DNA from: Bacillota bacterium
Lineage (GTDB): Bacteria > Bacillota > UBA4882 > UBA10575
Length of the DNA stretch: 22,919 nucleotides
Direction of reading: 5' to 3'
Assembly: GCA_012512605.1 (NCBI GenBank)
Contig: JAAZDX010000177.1
Location: 1-22,919 of the forward strand
How positions within the stretch are numbered: position 1 is the first letter of the stretch; every line of letters starts with the position of its first letter. The translations under genes and the position numbers were made by a program. The notes beneath the pieces were generated by a model. That model saw nothing but the letters and a program-made list of their open reading frames with translations, was not told the DNA's origin and made no database searches. This document shows positions 22,126-22,919 of the stretch, piece by piece.

Positions 22126-22919
22126 TTACCCCTCCAGGCCGGCCCGGATCAACCGCTCTCCTTCGCGCAAAGCTTCCTCCAGCTTCGCCACGTCCTTCCC
22201 GCCTGCCTGGGCCAGGTCCGGCCGGCCGCCTCCGCCGCCGCCGGCAATCGCCGCCACCTGCTTGACCAGCGTACCCGCTTGGAGCTTCGCCGTTAAGTCC
22301 TTGGTGACCCCAACAACAAAGTTTACCTTCTCGTCCTGGGCGGCACCCAGCAAGATAACGCCGGAGCGGTACTTATCCTTAAACCGGTCCACATTCTCCC
22401 GCATGAGATCCATCGACGCCGCCGTCATCTTGGCTACTAAATAGTGATGATCGCCGATCGCTTGCACCGCCGCGAAGAGCTCCTCTCCCTCCGCCAACGC
22501 GGCTTTCCGCGCAATCGACTCCAACTCCTTCTTTAACTTCGCCTCCGTCGCTAACAAAGCGCGGACCTTCTCGGTAAGCTGAGCCGGTTCCGTCTGCAAA
22601 AGGGCGGAGAGTTCTTTGAGCCGATCCCTTTCCTCCGCGGCCATCTGCAAAGCTTCCCAGCCGGTAACCGCTTCGATCCGGCGGACCCCCGTCGCCACGC
22701 TGCCTTCGGTAATGATCCGGAAAGACATGATCTCGGCCGTATTGCAGACATGGGTCCCGCCGCAAAGTTCATAGCTGTAATCGCCGACCGCCAGCGTGCG
22801 CACCCGGTCCCCGTACTTCTCGCCAAAGAACGCTAGGGCGCCCCGGTCCAGGGCGGTCTGGTAGTCGGTCTCTTCGGCTCGTACCGGCAGGGCGGCAAAG
22901 ATACGTTGGTTTACCTCCC
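22126..22919 (-). CDS. alaS: Alanyl-tRNA synthetase, C-terminal part (5' end outside window)
   Basis: The frame is open to the window edge and gives 263 residues. It begins in the editing domain with VNQRIFAALPVRAEE, GALAFFGEKYGDRVR, GDYSYELCGGTHV (zinc and editing-site Cys and His), then TEGSVATGVRRIEAVTG. A helical coiled-coil part (LTEKVRALLATEAKLKKELE) leads to the C-Ala domain with the glycine-rich IAGGGGGGRPDLAQAGG and ending LEEALREGERLIRAGLEG. The enzyme charges tRNA-Ala and the editing domain hydrolyses Ser-/Gly-tRNA-Ala. An internal ATG at 22803 is not the start. The terminator is some 230 bp downstream. Confidence 0.97.
   Translation of the reverse strand, partial: EVNQRIFAALPVRAEETDYQTALDRGALAFFGEKYGDRVRTLAVGDYSYELCGGTHVCNTAEIMSFRIITEGSVATGVRRIEAVTGWEALQMAAEERDRLKELSALLQTEPAQLTEKVRALLATEAKLKKELESIARKAALAEGEELFAAVQAIGDHHYLVAKMTAASMDLMRENVDRFKDKYRSGVILLGAAQDEKVNFVVGVTKDLTAKLQAGTLVKQVAAIAGGGGGGRPDLAQAGGKDVAKLEEALREGERLIRAGLEG

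Overview
The window is a chromosomal segment of an endospore-forming Firmicute. The sporulation genes splB, spoIID-type, spoIIE, dacF-type, GerMN and cotF, together with veg, rarA, tilS and ftsH, point to a Clostridia-like or Limnochordia/Hydrogenispora-like lineage. Base composition is moderately GC-rich in genes, and intergenic regions are more AT-rich. One secreted protein looks like an outer-membrane beta-barrel, which would suit a diderm (two-membrane) Firmicute. That taxonomic reading is inference. I see no phage, transposase, CRISPR array or tRNA/rRNA gene.

Layout. 1-294 is the 3' end of splB (spore photoproduct lyase) on the + strand. It converges on a SpoIID/LytB protein (495-1751, -). 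Next on the minus strand come veg, with two tandem consensus sigma-A promoters, and rarA. They are followed by a lineage-specific secreted protein (4044-4718), a CheY-like receiver (4984-5343), a stand-alone starch-type CBM (5476-5811), hpt (5890-6429) and a membrane-anchored pseudokinase (6490-7914). A single + strand gene encodes a six-helix membrane GAF-GGDEF diguanylate cyclase (8187-9830). It converges on comB across a bidirectional terminator.

From 20351 leftward to 10014 the minus strand carries GerMN protein, dacF-type D,D-carboxypeptidase, YkvI-like transporter, spoIIE, tilS, ftsH, an LCP ligase and comB. The spoIIE-tilS-ftsH order is the classical Firmicutes arrangement. In Bacillus subtilis a Ser/Thr kinase (yabT) and hpt sit inside that block. 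Here a degenerate kinase and hpt lie together about 6 kb downstream. The right end holds the beta-barrel candidate, cotF, a decayed second coat gene and the C-terminal part of alaS, which runs off the window.

Regulation visible in sequence. The strongest points are the twin veg promoters; a spoIIE promoter with a perfect -10, a 21-bp spacer and a 0A-box-like -35, as expected of Spo0A-activated sigma-A promoters; an ftsH promoter that argues for a downstream TTG start; and a 10-bp inverted repeat able to cover the ribosome site and start codon of the beta-barrel gene. The 'undescribed' candidates are the pseudokinase/hpt/CBM neighbourhood, the barrel/GerMN pair with its structured leader, and two families of degenerate intergenic repeats. 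No obviously new defence or mobile system is present.
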